From Heloderma charlesbogerti (taxonomy: Eukaryota > Chordata > Lepidosauria > Squamata > Helodermatidae), in assembly GCA_026122225.1 (NCBI GenBank), contig JANEZZ010002061.1:310001-374000 (forward strand): a stretch of 64,000 nucleotides of DNA. The letters run 5' to 3'. The notes under the pieces are model-generated. The model saw only the letters and a list, made by a program, of their open reading frames with translations, was not told the origin of the DNA and ran no database searches. The first letter of the stretch is position 1; each line of letters starts with the position of its first letter. Position numbers and translations under genes: made by a program. This document shows, in pieces, positions 23,501 through 38,600 of the stretch.

Positions 23501-26500
23501 CAGCCTGTTCCTATGCATATTTGTTTGAAAGTAGGACTACCAAGCAAATGCTGTTCAGATCTTTCTGAAAAGGAAGAGCCCTAAACTTGTATTAGCCTAA
23601 AAAGAAAGCATGCAATTTCTTAATGAAAAGCAAGCCTTGAAAAAAGGAAAATAACTAGCCATTGCCAGTACCCTAAGAAAAGAGCAAACCCATATAGAGG
23701 AAAGCAAGAGTTGTTAAGCAAGGCACTCAAGTGAAAACCTAAGGTCTCTGCTGACAGAGCTTTGTTAATTTTCTCTAGGAGATGCTCATTAATAATGGCA
23801 CGGTTTGGATGCTTCATTCTAGCCAGATGCTGCCTGTGTGTGTAAAATCACCAGCCTTATTTTCTTATTCCCCTCTCTGCCTGTTCCTTTATGAGGGAAA
23901 AATGTTGATCTGGAGAAGGGAATCCAGGTGATAAATCCTTGTTTTCCTATATTCCTCCTTTCCTCATAATAGATGAAACCTTCCCACGTCCAGTGATTGT
24001 TCCAGAGAACCAGATTGTCAATAAGAATGAGGAGGCCATGTTCCATTGCAAGTTCCAAGCTGTACCACCTCCAACTCAGGAATGGTTATTTGAGGATGAA
24101 GCTGCTGTTTCCAATCGGACCAAGTAAGTGTCCCCTATGGGGATAGAAAGCTAACTGGTAGGTGATGCTAATTGGAAAGGTATATGGTGTTGGAGACCCG
24201 GTGGCTTGTTGTGCTAGGGGATTTCAGCATCCATGCTGATGCTGCCCTGTTGGGAATGGCTCAGGACTTCATGTCGGCCATGACAACTGTGGGTCTGTCC
24301 CAAAAGGTATCTGGCCCCATCTATGCTGCTGGGCACACTCTGGACCTCATTTTCTGTGCTGGATGGGGTGATAGTGATCTGAGAGTGGAGGAACTCTCTA
24401 TAGCTCCCTTGCCATGGACAGATCACTATCTGGTGGGGTTTAGACTTGCTGGCACTTGGAACCTGTGCAGGGGTGGAGGGCCAGTTAAGATGGTCTGCCC
24501 CAGGAGGCTGATGGATCCGAACGGTTTCCTGATGGCTCTTGGGGATTTTCCTGTTGCCTCAGCAGGTGATTCTGTCAAAGCCCTGTCCGATCTCTGGAAT
24601 ATTTCTCTGGAATAGAGAAATGAACAGGGCCATGGACACAATCGCTCCTGAGAGTCCTCTCTCATGAAGTGGAGCCACATCAGCACCCTGGTTTTTTAGG
24701 GAGCTGGTGGCGATGAAACAAGTGAGAAGACAACTAGAGTGATGTTGGCAGAAAACTTGGGAGTGAATCTGATCAAACATGGGCTAGAGCCTATTTGAAG
24801 GCCTACTCTGTGGCAATAAGGGCAACAACAAAAATTCTGCCACTATTGCGTTTGCAAAAAGCTGTCCAGCAGAGCTGTTTCGAGTGGTCAGAGGTCTTTT
24901 ATACACTAGCCTGCAAGAGGAGAATTTAAACCTCTTGACATCCCGCTGTGAACAATTTGCTCAGCACTTTGCAGGCAAAATTGCTTGGATCCACTCTAAC
25001 TTGGATGCAATAGTTGATACAGACCCAGTGGATGTAACTTTGGCCCCTGCTTGTCCAGTGTTATTGGATACTTTTCAATTTGTACAGCCTGAGGATGTGG
25101 ACAGGGTCCTGGGAGAGGTGAGAGCCACCACGTGTGTTCTAGATCTTTGCCCTTCCTGGCTCATAAAAGCAGCCAGAGGTGGACTGGCTGAGTGGGTAAG
25201 TGGAGTGCTTAATGCTTCAATCTGGCTTCAGGCCTGGTTATGGGACAGGAACAGCTTTGGTCGCCTTGGTGGATGACCTACATTGGGAACTAGACAGGGG
25301 AAGTGTGTCCGTGTTGGTTCTTCTGGACCTCTCAGCAGTTTTCGATACCATCAACCATGGTGTCCTCCTGGACTGCCTCACTGGGATGGACTTGGAGGCA
25401 CTGTTTTACAGTGGCTCCATTCCTTCTTGGAGGGACAGACCCAGAAGGTGGTGCTAGGGGACTTCTGTTTAACTCCCTGGCCATTGGCCTGTGGAGTTCC
25501 TCAGGGTTCCATTTGTCCCCCATGCTATTTAACATAGACATGAAGCCACTGGGAGAGGTTGTCCAGAGATTTGGGGCTTGGTGTCACTAGTATGCTGAGG
25601 ACACCCAACTCTACTTTTCCTTCCCATCTAATTCCAAGGAAGCTGCTGTGGTGCTAAAGCAGTGTCTGTTGGCAGTAATGGACTGGATGAGGGCAAACAA
25701 GTTGAAGCTCAATCCAGACAAGACAGAGGTGCTCCTGGTCAGTTGAAAGGTTGATCAGGGAGTAGGGATTCAGCTTGTGCTGGATGGGGTTACACTCCCC
25801 CTGAAGACACAGGTTCACAGCATGGGTGTACTTCTGGATTCAGCCCTGAGCCTTGATGCCCAGGTTTCGGTGGTGGCCAGGAGTGCATTTGCACAGTTAA
25901 AGCTAGTGCGCCAGCTGCGCCTGTTCCTTGAGATGTCTGACTTGGCCATAGGGACAGATGCCTTAGTTACATCCTGTTTGGATTACTGTAATGCGCTGTA
26001 CGTGAGGCTGCCTCTGAAGAGTGTTCAGAAACTTCAGCTGGTTCAAAGAGCTGCTGCCAGACTGCTGACTGGGGCTGGTTATAGGGGAGCATACAGCTCC
26101 CCTGCTAAAACAGCTCCACTGGCTCCCGGTCTGTTTCCGAGCACAATTCAAAGTGCTGGTCATGATCTATGCGGCTGGGGCCCAGGTTATCTGAAAGACC
26201 GTATTCTCCCCTATGAAGCTGCTCGTGCCCTGAGACCTTCTCCCCTGTGAAGCTGCTCGTGCCCTTCTCGCTGTCCTTCCACCATCACAGGCTCTCCTGG
26301 GAGGAACGCAGGAGGGCCTTCTTGGTGGCTGCCCCAAGGCTCTGGAATTCTCCCAGGGAAGCGAGAGTGGCACCCTCCTTGGTATGTTTCCACAGGCAGG
26401 CAAAACCTTTTTTGTTCTGGTAGGCCTTTGGGGATAGGTAGTCTGGACCTGTGAGAATATGATGGATGGGTACTATTGTTCATATTGTTGTCCTTTAAAA

Positions 26501-26636
26501 TTTTGATATTTTATACAATTTTAATATTATTGATTTAATTATATTTTAACTTTTGTATATTCCTATTTATATATTTTAACTGTACAAGTTTTAATGTTGT
26601 AAAGCTGCCTTGAGTCCCAGTATTGGGGAAAAGGTG

Positions 26637-26679
<43 letters not shown>

Positions 26680-29600
26680 TTCTCCTTGAAGTAAAGGAAT
26701 CATGCTCAAGGAGAAGGAAATCTCTAATATTGCTTAGTACTATTTGTTCTATGGTGCTGTTGTTAATAGTTTTGGGAACACTTCCAGAATCATCCCAAAG
26801 ATAGTAGCCATATCTGATACCTGCTTTAAGTAAAGAAACATTTGCCAAGGTAATAACCATATCAGCGGCCAATGGAATTTGGTTTCTGACTTTGGTTTCT
26901 GAATTTAGTCAGTCCTGCCTATTTTGTACAGACTTAACCTCTTTTCTCTTTCCCCCCACCTGCCATTTACTGATTACTGCAGAGAGCACTGTGGGTAGGG
27001 GCATCATAATGGTGATTAGTCAGTTGGTTTTATTGCATATAACCATTAGGCTCTTACAATTTTGCCCAAAAAAGAGACACAAAAAGAAAAGGTTTGAACA
27101 AACCTCTCAAGCAAATTAATAATGTGCACAACCTCCAGCAACAGTTTTTAGGACCTTTGCTCTAATTGTTTTAGCAGCCACTACAAATAAAGCTACTTGA
27201 TAAGTTTCATAAGGATCCACATCTACAAGTAGTTTACACATCTGCTCAGCCAAGCTTCTGTCAGACATTCCTCCCAACAAAGCTGCAAGAAATCTTTTCC
27301 TGGGACTGGCATACAGTTCACAGAAAAATACACAATGAATAATATTCTCTATTTGTGGACATCAGTCTATGTGAACATTCGCAAACTCCTCATCCAAATA
27401 TGTATAAGTCATGGTTTGAAAAAGTAATGCTGTAAATGCTTTCCTTTAATGGTGAATAGTATTATTACATGGAAGCACCCGCTGCTGCCTGCAAGCTTCT
27501 ATGTTGTGCAAGGTCAGTGATTGACCTCAGATCTTATTTTTTTCTTCCTCTTCCCAAAGGCCATCCCAAAGACCTGTGATGTTTTCCAATGGCTCTCTAC
27601 TGATACCTCAGGTGAAAGGACGCAATGTTGGAGTCTATAAATGTGTTGGTCGCGGGCAGAGGGGGAAACCAGTGATCTTGGAGGCAACCCTGCAACTGGC
27701 AGGTATGAGCTTGGGAATGACTTTGCCTAGTTAATAGGCTTTGGGCTGAAGGCTCATGACTTTGATGTGATTCGGGTAAGAAAGAGCTGGCTAGGCTAGT
27801 CTTCCTCCACCTCTTTTCCCGAAGACCTGGATATTCCCCAGTTGTTGTAGTTTTCTTACAATAAATTCCTGTCCCAATATGTAGACAGATGTTCATGAAT
27901 ACTTTGGTGGACTCCATCTACAACCTCCCCAAAACACTCTCCACACCATTCCATTTTCAATTGTATGTTTGTATTTTCCCCAGAAATTGCAGATTTTGCC
28001 CAACCATTTGACCCAAGGACTTTCATAGCCAACAAAGAGCAGCGTGTGACCTGTGTGGCCCCTCAGGGCGTCCCTGAACCCCGGGTCTGGTGGGAGAGAA
28101 ACAGTGTTCAGATCCCCATGACTGGAAGGGTACGGCAAGAAGCTGAGGACCTCGTCTTTGCTAGCATTGGAGAAAAGGATGCAGGGGTGTACACCTGCCA
28201 TGCAGTGAACAAGGCTGGAGAAAAGAAGCAAGACCTGACCATCACAGTAGCCAGTAAGCAGGTTCCTTTGTGTATACTGAGAGAACAGAGAAAGCAGCAT
28301 ATGTTTTGAATGAAAAGTTGCGAGTAGAATTGGATGACAGAAAGAGGAAGGAACACTTCATATACTAAACATATATGCGAGTTGCGAACTAGGTGGATAG
28401 GCAGCCACCATTTGCTTCTCAGGGCTGGATGGGCCTAAATACTGGACTTCAGGGCTGAAGCATGGTCATCCCTAGATCATTTCAACATTCCTCCCAACAA
28501 AGGTACAAGAAATTCTTTTCCTTGATGATGGTCTCCTGGCCATGTTCAATGATAATCTTTATTGCAGGCCAAGAAACAGATGCTTACAGGTCTTGGGTGA
28601 TCTCTTCAGCAAGCCTCTGTACCTAAGATGATACGGGATGTATGCCAAAATCTTCTGTTATTGAGTCAACGTTGACTAGTGTCTCTTTCTCTCTCTCTCC
28701 ACCCCCAGCAATGCCAAAATGGGTGGAAAAGCCCAAGGACAGTCAGCTAGAAGAGAGTAAACCAGGCTACCTCCATTGTCTCAGCAAAGCCTCTCTGAAG
28801 CCCACTGTCAACTGGTTTCGCAACGGCTTCCCCATTTCAGAGGTGAGCATTGAGGGGCCTTGTGCCACCTTGTGGAACTGGCTGCTGGATCTCTTTCACG
28901 GCTCTTTGCTGTAGTTCTAAGCAGTGTACACTTACTGTCCCTCCCAATGTGGTTCTCCTGTGTGTTTCTGCTTTGCTGAGAACACAACATTCCTTTTGTA
29001 GTTCTAATTTCTTTCACATCTTCTTGATCTTAAAACTAGAGATAGAGGTCTGTAGGCTCTACTTCTCTGGCCCCTTCCAACTTTTCCATGGATCTGTATT
29101 AATGTGGCTCTATTGTACTCTTTATCTGCTACAGTTCTCTCCAAAGGCACTGAAGGGTCATGGGGTTGACCTTGTTTCAAGGAGTTTATTGAAGGGAGGA
29201 GGATGGTGATGGTAAGGCTAAGCTGCAGCTGCCTGGTTAGGCATCAGATCTGGGCCTGTTGCTTGGGGCAGAGCCCTCCAGGCCAAAGAGAATCTGTCCC
29301 AAATTGGCCGGTGTTTTCCTGAGTGCACATATCAAGGAGAGTACTTCTGTTGCTGAAGATTGGTGGGGGAATAAATGGGGAAGCAGCTGCTCCTGATTTT
29401 CCATGCTGGGTTTTTCCCAGCAGGAACAGAGGAGTCTCAATGTTGTTGCATCCTGGGGAAACAAAGCAGCTTGTGTATACGTACATGAATATCCACCCTA
29501 GCATGCTTGTGTCTCAGGATGCCTTTATGTGTGTGAGTGTACATGCATGTGGCTCAAATATGCTGTGTGTGTGTGTGTGTGTTTCTGGAAGGGGGAGATA

Positions 29601-32600
29601 TTTGTGCCCACAAGAGAAGCCCACACACATATTTCAGTACTGCTTACCCACCAAATTAAACTGGCGATGTGGCTCCCAGACAGGGTCTCCATTTCTCTCT
29701 CGCACACATGCTCATTTAAACCCTTGTGTGGTCTTGCATTTTAACAGCTGAGTGTGTCCTGTGGTTTTATATATCTGGTTCCAACTGGCTTAATCCCATT
29801 ATGCAATTAAACTCCTAGCATAAAAATGCAACAAAAGGGAGACGAGCTCAAGCATCTGACATAGCACTAAATAGGCTTTTATTTGCAGTCTCTGTTTTAA
29901 TCCCCCCTTTTCCCTGTGAGATACTTCTGGAAATGGAGCCTGTTCTTGCTGTTGCAGACAAGAACCAACTAGAACCTAATTGCTGGTGGGGAGTTAGTGT
30001 GCCAGGTAGAAAAAGGGCACTTGAGGTTCTTTTGAATTCTGCCTTGGGGCATGGGGCTGCAGCCAGAGTTAATTCTGCTTCCCACAAAGCAGTCTTTCAG
30101 CTTTCCATGTTCCACCTTTTGAGCTAAAACATAGACTTGGTGGGTGGGGAGCTCTTCTGATTACATAAAAATATTTTTTGCCACTTTTGAGGCAGATCAG
30201 GGATGCTCCAAATTACTGATAAACTTTTGATCTGGAAAAGGTATGGGTGAAAGGCTGCTTTGAATCAGCAGGTCCAACTGCAGCCTCTGGCCCCCAGAAA
30301 GTGTTTGCAGAAGTAGCCTGCCTGCACAAAACAACCTCTGGAGTGGTCTCTTTTGACTTGGGAGCCAGAAGGCCTTCATGTCTCATGTCTTTGCTGTTTT
30401 CATCTTTGGCAGGATTCCCGCTTTGAAATTGCTGAGAATGGGACGCTACGTATTAACAATGTGGAAGTGTACGATGGGACGGTGTTCAAGTGTGTGAGCA
30501 GCACTCTAGCTGGAAGTATTGAAGAACAGGCTCGGGTCCACGTTCTGGGTATGTGCTACTGTTAGGGATGTTGCTTGCTACATGTGAATCTACATGCCCT
30601 CACAGACACTCACTGTACCGAACTGCATCTCCTACTCCTGGGGAAGTCTTGATAATGGGAGTCTCTGGAGACCGTTTGGCTTCTCTTGCTCCTGCTTGTA
30701 TCTATGTGCTTCACAAACAGTAGGCTCTCTTGCAGAAGACCGACAAATGTGTTGTTTGGGCAGCATTTGCCTGCATGCTCGTGTCTCTGATTGGATGATT
30801 TTATTGCAGAGAAGCTGAAGTTTACTCCTCCACCTCAGCCCCTGCAATGTGTTGAGTTTGATAAAGAGGTCACCGTATCCTGCTCAGCCACAGGCCGGGA
30901 AAAGCCTACAATCCAGTGGATTAAAACCGGTGAGGGGCAATGTTGGGAATATGTAAAAATACAAATTTTTTTTTTTACACATTTGGCTTACTGCATGATG
31001 TATCGATAGATTTTTATAACAAGAGGTCTCTTAAGCTTTCACAGCCTGGTTCCCTCCAAATGTGTTGGACTACAACTTCCAGCATTCTTGGAGTTACAGT
31101 CCAACACATCTGGAGGGAACCAGGTTGGGGAAGGCTGCTGTAAGCATTCAACTTCTTATTTGCAGAGAGGTCTGTTCCAGGTGTTTTGGTGTTTTTACTG
31201 TCCTTTGCGGATAAAAATAATTTCCACCTCCTCTTTGAAGTTACTATTCCCCAGTGCATAGGCCTTGCTGGGCTACTTATGGTCTGCTTCTAACTGACTT
31301 CTCTGGTCCTTTATCTAGATGGGAGCAGCATGCCAGCTTCGGTCAGTTACAACACTGGAAACCTGCACTTTCATAAAGTAACGAGGAGTGATGCTGGGAA
31401 CTACACGTGCATCGCTTCCAATGGCCCACAGGGAGAGATCAGAGCGACAGTCCATCTCACAGTAGCAGGTAAACATTGGGTAGAACAGCATTTCTTTTAA
31501 GCAGCAGTTGGTGACTGAAAGTCCATGGGTAGCCAGCCTAATTTTCTGAGGTTGTTGGTGTGATTTTAAACACATGTGCACATAACCTACAACAAAATGT
31601 TGCTGTATACGCCCACCCCATAAAAGGAGTATTCTTGTTCATGGTTCTAGGTAGCCTGAAACAGGAGCCTTGTAGTGCTGTTAAGGCCGCTCAGGAGATG
31701 TGATGGGAAGGCGAGTTTCAGGAGTGGGGAAGGGGTAAAGGACACCTTTTTTCCGTTTCCCCTCCCCCTGCTGTTGTATATAGTGCTAGAGAACTGCCAG
31801 ACTCAAACCTGAGTATTTTATAACTGTAGTGGGGGGCACGCAATTCTGGAGGTGGGAAAAACATCTCCCTGCAACCCTGATCTCTCTTTCCAAGGCACTT
31901 ACTGTAAGGTGTCAGGGGTTTGAGCAGACCAATTTCCTCTCTTCCTCTGCCTTCCATTTTTTTCCAGCTGATACATAGCCATGTCTATAAGTGGTCTCAG
32001 CCATTGATTGGTAGACACACAGTCTGCCAGACTTCTGGTTTCTGTAGACACTTTCTCTTCTCCACCCCTACACCGTAGGCTGAACTGCTATCTATATCCT
32101 GTAAGCTCACAGGTTCCTGTCAGATTGATTGTTTTTAGTTTTGTTTATAAATACCATTTTCTTCACAAACTTATTACTTCTGCATACCTAGGGCACTGAC
32201 TATGTAGAATCCATTACCTTGCTTTCGGGTGGCCCTATTTTGCTTCCTAACTGATAATCACTCATCCACCTAACTTAGCTACTAGAAGGAATGTTATAAA
32301 AATATAATTGTCTTGTAAACTACCTTGAGTGACTGGAAAAGCTGCATATAAACAATTAAATAAATGGATTAAATTTCTAATAGGATGTTGAGACTACTGT
32401 GGAGAGTGGCCCTTGTAGCTAATGGTTACCCCTCACACACATTTTCAACATGTTCCAGGGGATCCCCCAACCCTCTGGAGCAAGGGAGGAAACAGGTGAA
32501 AATTGGTGCACTCTCTTCCACCACTGGAAGCATCCTGGGAGAGGAATTCGACTCACAGGATCTCTAGATAACAGATCCTGAAAGCCAACCTATGCCCACA

Positions 32601-35600
32601 AAACCTTATGTCAAATCTGCCCTCTCCCAGAAGGTTAAAAAAAGGAGAGGCAGCCCTCACTACCTCCCTAAGTTGCAATCCAAAGCAATAACCCACCACA
32701 AGCTACTGCTTCTAGCTTTACAGCTCAGCCCAGAGCATTCACATGTGATACATGTTTAAGTTGTAGGGCAAGCATAACACTCGCCCAGCTTGATGTTCCA
32801 GCCAGGTCTCCACCAAAGTCCGCTGTTCTCCTTAACACCAGTGCTTGTGTGGTGTGTAGAGTGTTTTCTTTATTCCTAGTTTTCATAAGTTTTAAACTGA
32901 TGCCAGAGGACACAACAGTATATCCGGGACACACAGCCATGTTCCAGTGCCAAGCTGAAGGTGACCCACTGCCGCAAATCCAGTGGAAAGGGAAGGACAG
33001 GATTCTGGAACCTGACAAATTCTTGCCCAGGTATGGCCCCCTCCTCCCACAAATTAGCCCGCGTAATGTCCATATAAATAAATGTTGGCCGAAGACACCC
33101 CTAGAACCATAAAGGATCATTTTAGGGGTCAGGGTCAGTTGCACATGCCCTGTGAGATTATACCTGTTCTACTTTTTGCTCTAATGGATTCAACTTGAGA
33201 GCCTCATACAGCCACCATTAATTAATTAATTAATTAAATTTATTAATTGCCCATCTGGCTGGTCACCCAGCCACTCTGGGCGATGTACAATAATAAAAAC
33301 AATTTAAAACAATAAAATTCTACATTTAAAAACATCATTTTCTAAAAATACCCTAACCCACCCCAAATGCCTGCCTGAACACCATGTTTTTAATGCATGG
33401 TGGAAGCTCATTAAAGAGGTACCATATATAGTGTTCCCTGATATTTTAAATATGCAGTTGCAGGGAGTGGGGGTTCTGTGCTGAAATCCCAAACTTTGCA
33501 ACCACAATATGAATATCCTGAACTTAAATTGAGCAGGTGTCAAGCATAGATAATTTTCAAGCTTTATTCCATTGGACTCTTTGCCTGAATGTTTCCTGTA
33601 CTTATTTTTGTAAGGCACTGTGAGAGGAGGGTTGGATCATATGGATAAATGGGGAAGAACGTGTTGAGTGTAAGGTGAAATGTGCAGAGTATAATAAGAA
33701 TTCCACCTGAAGTCCTTCACCAATATCTCAGATTTCTAATCCTGAAGTAGGTGCTGCTCAGCATAATTTCATAGTTCCATCTTCAGTCATGAGGACTAGA
33801 AAGTTCATCACTTAAAAGGAAAAGAAAGAGAGCTGAGAATCTCAGGATTCTGTATGGAGGCTGTTCTACTGTTTGGGGAATTATGACTGTAGCAGTGCAG
33901 ATGCAAGACTATAGATATTCCATGATTGCACCACATAGCCACAGAATGTACCATCCCAGGAAGCTCTGCTTTCACATTGGGTTTAAAGATAAGGGTTCTA
34001 GTCCTTTTATGGCTGCACACATCATCTTGAAAGGATGTGGGCAATGCCTGGTGAAATCTCAGTATTCAGTCAGAAATGACTAGCAGAAGCAGAATATATG
34101 ATGTAAAATAAGCAAATCTATGCAAACCTTTTAATTTGCATAATTTATGCAGATTGAGGAAATAAACATTTTCAAAGCACATCATTTATATAGCCTGAAC
34201 TTATGTAATTATATCTGAGGACGGTGGACGTTGCAAGAACAGCCATCACAATATTCAGCATCTTCTGGTGAATCCCTAGCACCAGACACATGGGATTGTG
34301 TTATAATGCTGCCCAATCAGAGCTGAGATTGAATGTTCTGAACCATCATGCTAAACATTGCCTCTCCAGCTAAGTGGACGCCATCATGTTGCCCTAGTAT
34401 ACTGCCTGCCCAGCTATAAGTGAGTCTCTTGCCTGCTGTGCTTGTAAAGGGAAAGAGGCTCTCTTCTCCATTTCAGTCACCTCCAGGTCTTTCAGTTCTC
34501 CTGGCGGCAGTTCCTTCGCCTTTTTGTGTGTGTGGGAAGAGTGCACTCCCTAGCCTGTGGCACAACTCTCCAGTTCCTGCACAGCAGCAGCAAACACAAT
34601 AGGCAGGCAATTAAGGGATCATCGTATTGCTCTGAAGTATATGCAGCAATAACCAGCATTTAGAATTGATTAAACAGTCAGTCAGACGCTTACAGAGCAT
34701 GCCTCAAAGCAATACATCACTGCTATGCTGACACAGAAGGGGGTGGGGCTGTGGCGCAGTGGTAGAGCGCCTGCATTACACATGTAAGCACTCAAGTTCA
34801 GTCTCTGGCATCTCTTGCTCCAAACAATCTCTGGTAGCAGGCTGGTAAAAGATGTCTATGAAGAACTTTGGGGAGGAGACGATACTGGTCTTATTTTAAG
34901 TTTTGTAAATGGAACATATTATATAAATTGAACCATATTTGCATATATGGGGCACTTTGAGGGTTTAGTGGAATAGTTGAATAGTTTTGATCCATTTGTT
35001 TTTGTCATAGAGTTGGAACTCAAGGTGTTGCATGCTATATGTAGTCAAGAGAGCAGAAACTAGAGAGCAGAGAGCAGAAACTAGAGATGGGAGAGATTAG
35101 GATTTCTATGAAATAAGGTTCTCGAAAACTAAATAGGGTTAGATTTTCACAGTCCTGTGACATAATCCAGACCAGGCAGATTTCCAGATCTTTTGACAAT
35201 CTTAAGTGAGGAGGCTGAGAAACTTGTTTGGATTGTTTCCCTGTTTCCTCTGAGACAGGAGAAACTACTACAATTAGACAGGAGTTTGGGTAGTATGGAG
35301 TTGTGTGCCCCCACCTCCCGTCCTTTGAAATGTCATTTTGGAAGAATTGACATATTGTTTTCTTGCTCTTGGGATCTGACTGGTTGCTGTATTTGGGTTT
35401 AGGAAGGACCCTCCCTCTCCAATTTTTAGACTGGCAATGACTGGAGAGGTGGGGAGACAGAGTTGCCTTTCCCTGTAAAGTGTGGTCTGGCAGGCTGGCT
35501 TGTGTCACCTGGAGATGATACTCTGCAGATGGTCTTCAGTGGTGCAGGTGTATTGTGCTTGTATAATACAGTGCCTTGAGTTATGTAGATTGATTTATGG

Positions 35601-38600
35601 TTAGTTCTGCCATTATCCCTCTCTAGTACCTGATGCTTTTTGCATTTCTTGCAGGATCCAAATTATGCCCAATGGCTCTCTGGTGATATATGACGTCACC
35701 ACTGAGGATTCTGGCAAGTATACATGCATTGCTGGCAACAGTTGCAAGATCAAGCATCATGAGGCCTTTCTCCATGTTGTGGGTAAGGAGGATACCCATT
35801 TGATTGCATTTGTAATGCAAGAAAATGACTTCACTGTGGGAAGAATTCTGCATCTTCCCTAACTCTTATGGTTGAGATGGAAATCTGAATGGGGGAGTGG
35901 GGCAGAATATTCCATGTCTGCAAATGGTAGCCACTGTTGAAGAAGGTCAGAATATCGTACAAGGCAAACTGGGTTCTAATTATGTCTGACAGTTCCTTTA
36001 ATTATTAAAGAACAAAAAGCCCCCTAAGTTATATCCTGTTAAAGCCACTTCCACTGGCTGCTTATATGCTTCTGAGCTCAATTCAAGGTGCTGGTTTTAA
36101 CCTATAAAGCCCTAGCCTTGGGACCGCAATACTTGACAGCACCCCTCTCCCTAAATGAACCTACCTGTACTCTATGTTCAGCATCTAAGGACCTCCTCTG
36201 GGTGCATCGTCCAAGGGAAGCTCGGAAGGTGGCAACGAGGGAGAGGGCCTTCTCAGCGGTGGAATGAGCTCCCCGATGAGGTCTGCCTGGCGCCAACATT
36301 ATTATCTTTTCGGCACCAGGTTAAGATCTATCCCTTCTCCCAGGCATTTAGCAACACATGATGAGTTTTAATTGGTCCTGGATGTGTCTCTAGTTATGAC
36401 TGACTGTTGAAAGTTGTTTTTAGTTATATGTTGTTTGTGTATATTGTCTGTTTGCTTTTATGTAAATGACTTTTGAACTTTTTATATTGTATTTTAATGT
36501 TTTAATTTCAGTAAACGCCCAGAGAGCTTTGGCTATGGGGAGGTATAGAAATATAATAATAATTAATAATAATAATAACAACAACAACAACTAATAAAGT
36601 GGCAGCACATACTGGCACAGCTGATTTGGTGTAGGGACAGTTTTCAGGCTAAACCTGTACATTGCGAGGACACATTAAAAGCATGTTTGATTGTGATACG
36701 TTCTACATAACCAGACCATATATCGCTATGATATGTAGCAGCGTTGTGCTCTGTCTCTCATGTACTGTTGGCATTTTGCTTCCAGATAAACCAGTAGCAG
36801 AACGGGGTAACGAACCCAACAGCCACACTCCCTATAAGATGATCCAGACCATAGGGCTATCTGTTGGCGCTGCAGTGGCGTACATAATCATTGTCCTGGG
36901 TCTCATGTTCTACTGCAAGAAGAGGAGGAAGGCAAAGAGACTGAAGAAACAGCCAGAGGGTGAGGAGCCAGAGATGGAATGCCTGAATGGTAAGATGTAG
37001 GATCTTCATCCTGACCAGGAAGGGAAATGAGGGGCATTACGTTCAGCTTAGGTCTCCTGGGATAAAAGCTGAATTCATTATTTGTGACTATTTTTACTGT
37101 GAAAGGCGTAGCACAGGTGTCTGTGCTTGAAATGACTCTTTCAAAGAGGGAAAGAAGAAACAAAGAAGAAACAAGTCAAATAGAGTTGTCAATTGGTGAC
37201 GTTCTAGGGATAATGGGGGGAAAAACAAATTGCTGGGTCCAGAGAGCATCCACCCAAGAGCTCTTAAAGTTCTCAAATGTGACATTGCTGATATAAGTTG
37301 TATCTAAAATGGACCTCCTTACCAAAGGATTGGAAAGTAGCCAGTGTTACAGTGATTTTTTAAAGGGATCCAGGAAGTTACAGGCTGCTAGCATAATCAG
37401 GTAAATTGGTGGAAAGCATTATTAAATGTAAAATTTACAAGAACATGGAAGAACAGGTCTTGCTAAAGAAGAATCAGCATGGCTAAGAAGTTGAGTTCCC
37501 CCAAGGAACTGTATCGGGAATGGTGCTTTTCAACTACTTAATAAATGATCTGGCATTCAGTGTGAAGTGACCAAATTTTTGGATGACACCAGATTATTCA
37601 GGATGATGAAAACCCAAGCAGTTTGTGAAAGAGTTCCAGAAGGATCTCTCCAAACTCGGTGAATAGGCACCAAAAGAGTAAATTCATTTCAGTGTAAGTG
37701 TGAAGTCATTGGTGGGGTCTGAACTGACTGTATCTGGTCACACAACAGAGAGGAGGAAGATAGGTTTAAAAAATTAATAGTGTTGTTGGGATTAAAGTTT
37801 GCAGGGTGGAATTAAAAATTGATTCTGGACCTGAAAAGCTTGAATACTACTGGAAAACACTGAAGGGTTTCCCTTTCGTACCCTAACCCTTTAAAGAGAC
37901 TCTGTTGGGACATTTTCAAATGGCTTTCTGCAGCCATGGTGGTGTTTTTGTAAAAATAAATAAATAGAAATTAAAAGCAGAAGTTCTGAATAAACTGAAT
38001 TTCAGATCAAATCAAAGCTAAAGAGGAAGCATCACATATATACAGACGACCCTCAATTCATCCCAGTCATAATATTATGTACTCTTTTGTCAAAATGGCT
38101 TAATGCTCAGATGAAGCTTAGTTTAGGCTTGGGTGGGGGACCTGCTATTCTGTGATTGAATAGGCACATTAGCCCAAGTCTCTCAGGTTCCACCTTGGAG
38201 TGCATAAGCAGCTGGTTCCTAGACACTGCTGCTATAGCTCATCCTCTACTGGCCATAATTAAAAACCCCATAATCAGAATTAATTGGAAGTAACTTACAT
38301 AAATTTGGTTTATTTTCAGGGCATAATTTAAATTACCTTTGTGCTGATTTTAGTGGATTTTTCTAAATTATCCTTCAGTTTTGAGAATAAACCGAAGGAA
38401 ATAGTATTGCCGTGCAGGGAGGGGATTATCTTGTCTGTCTCTCTCCTGGCTGTCTCTCTAGATTGCTCCCTGCTACCTTCAAGATACTTAAGATTAAGAT
38501 ATTGTTCCAGCCTTTCCTGTTCAAGGCAAACCTGAATCTGTTGGCACCTCTGAGAATGCAAGAGCTGCCCAGAATACTCTATTAATCCATCACTATTGAC

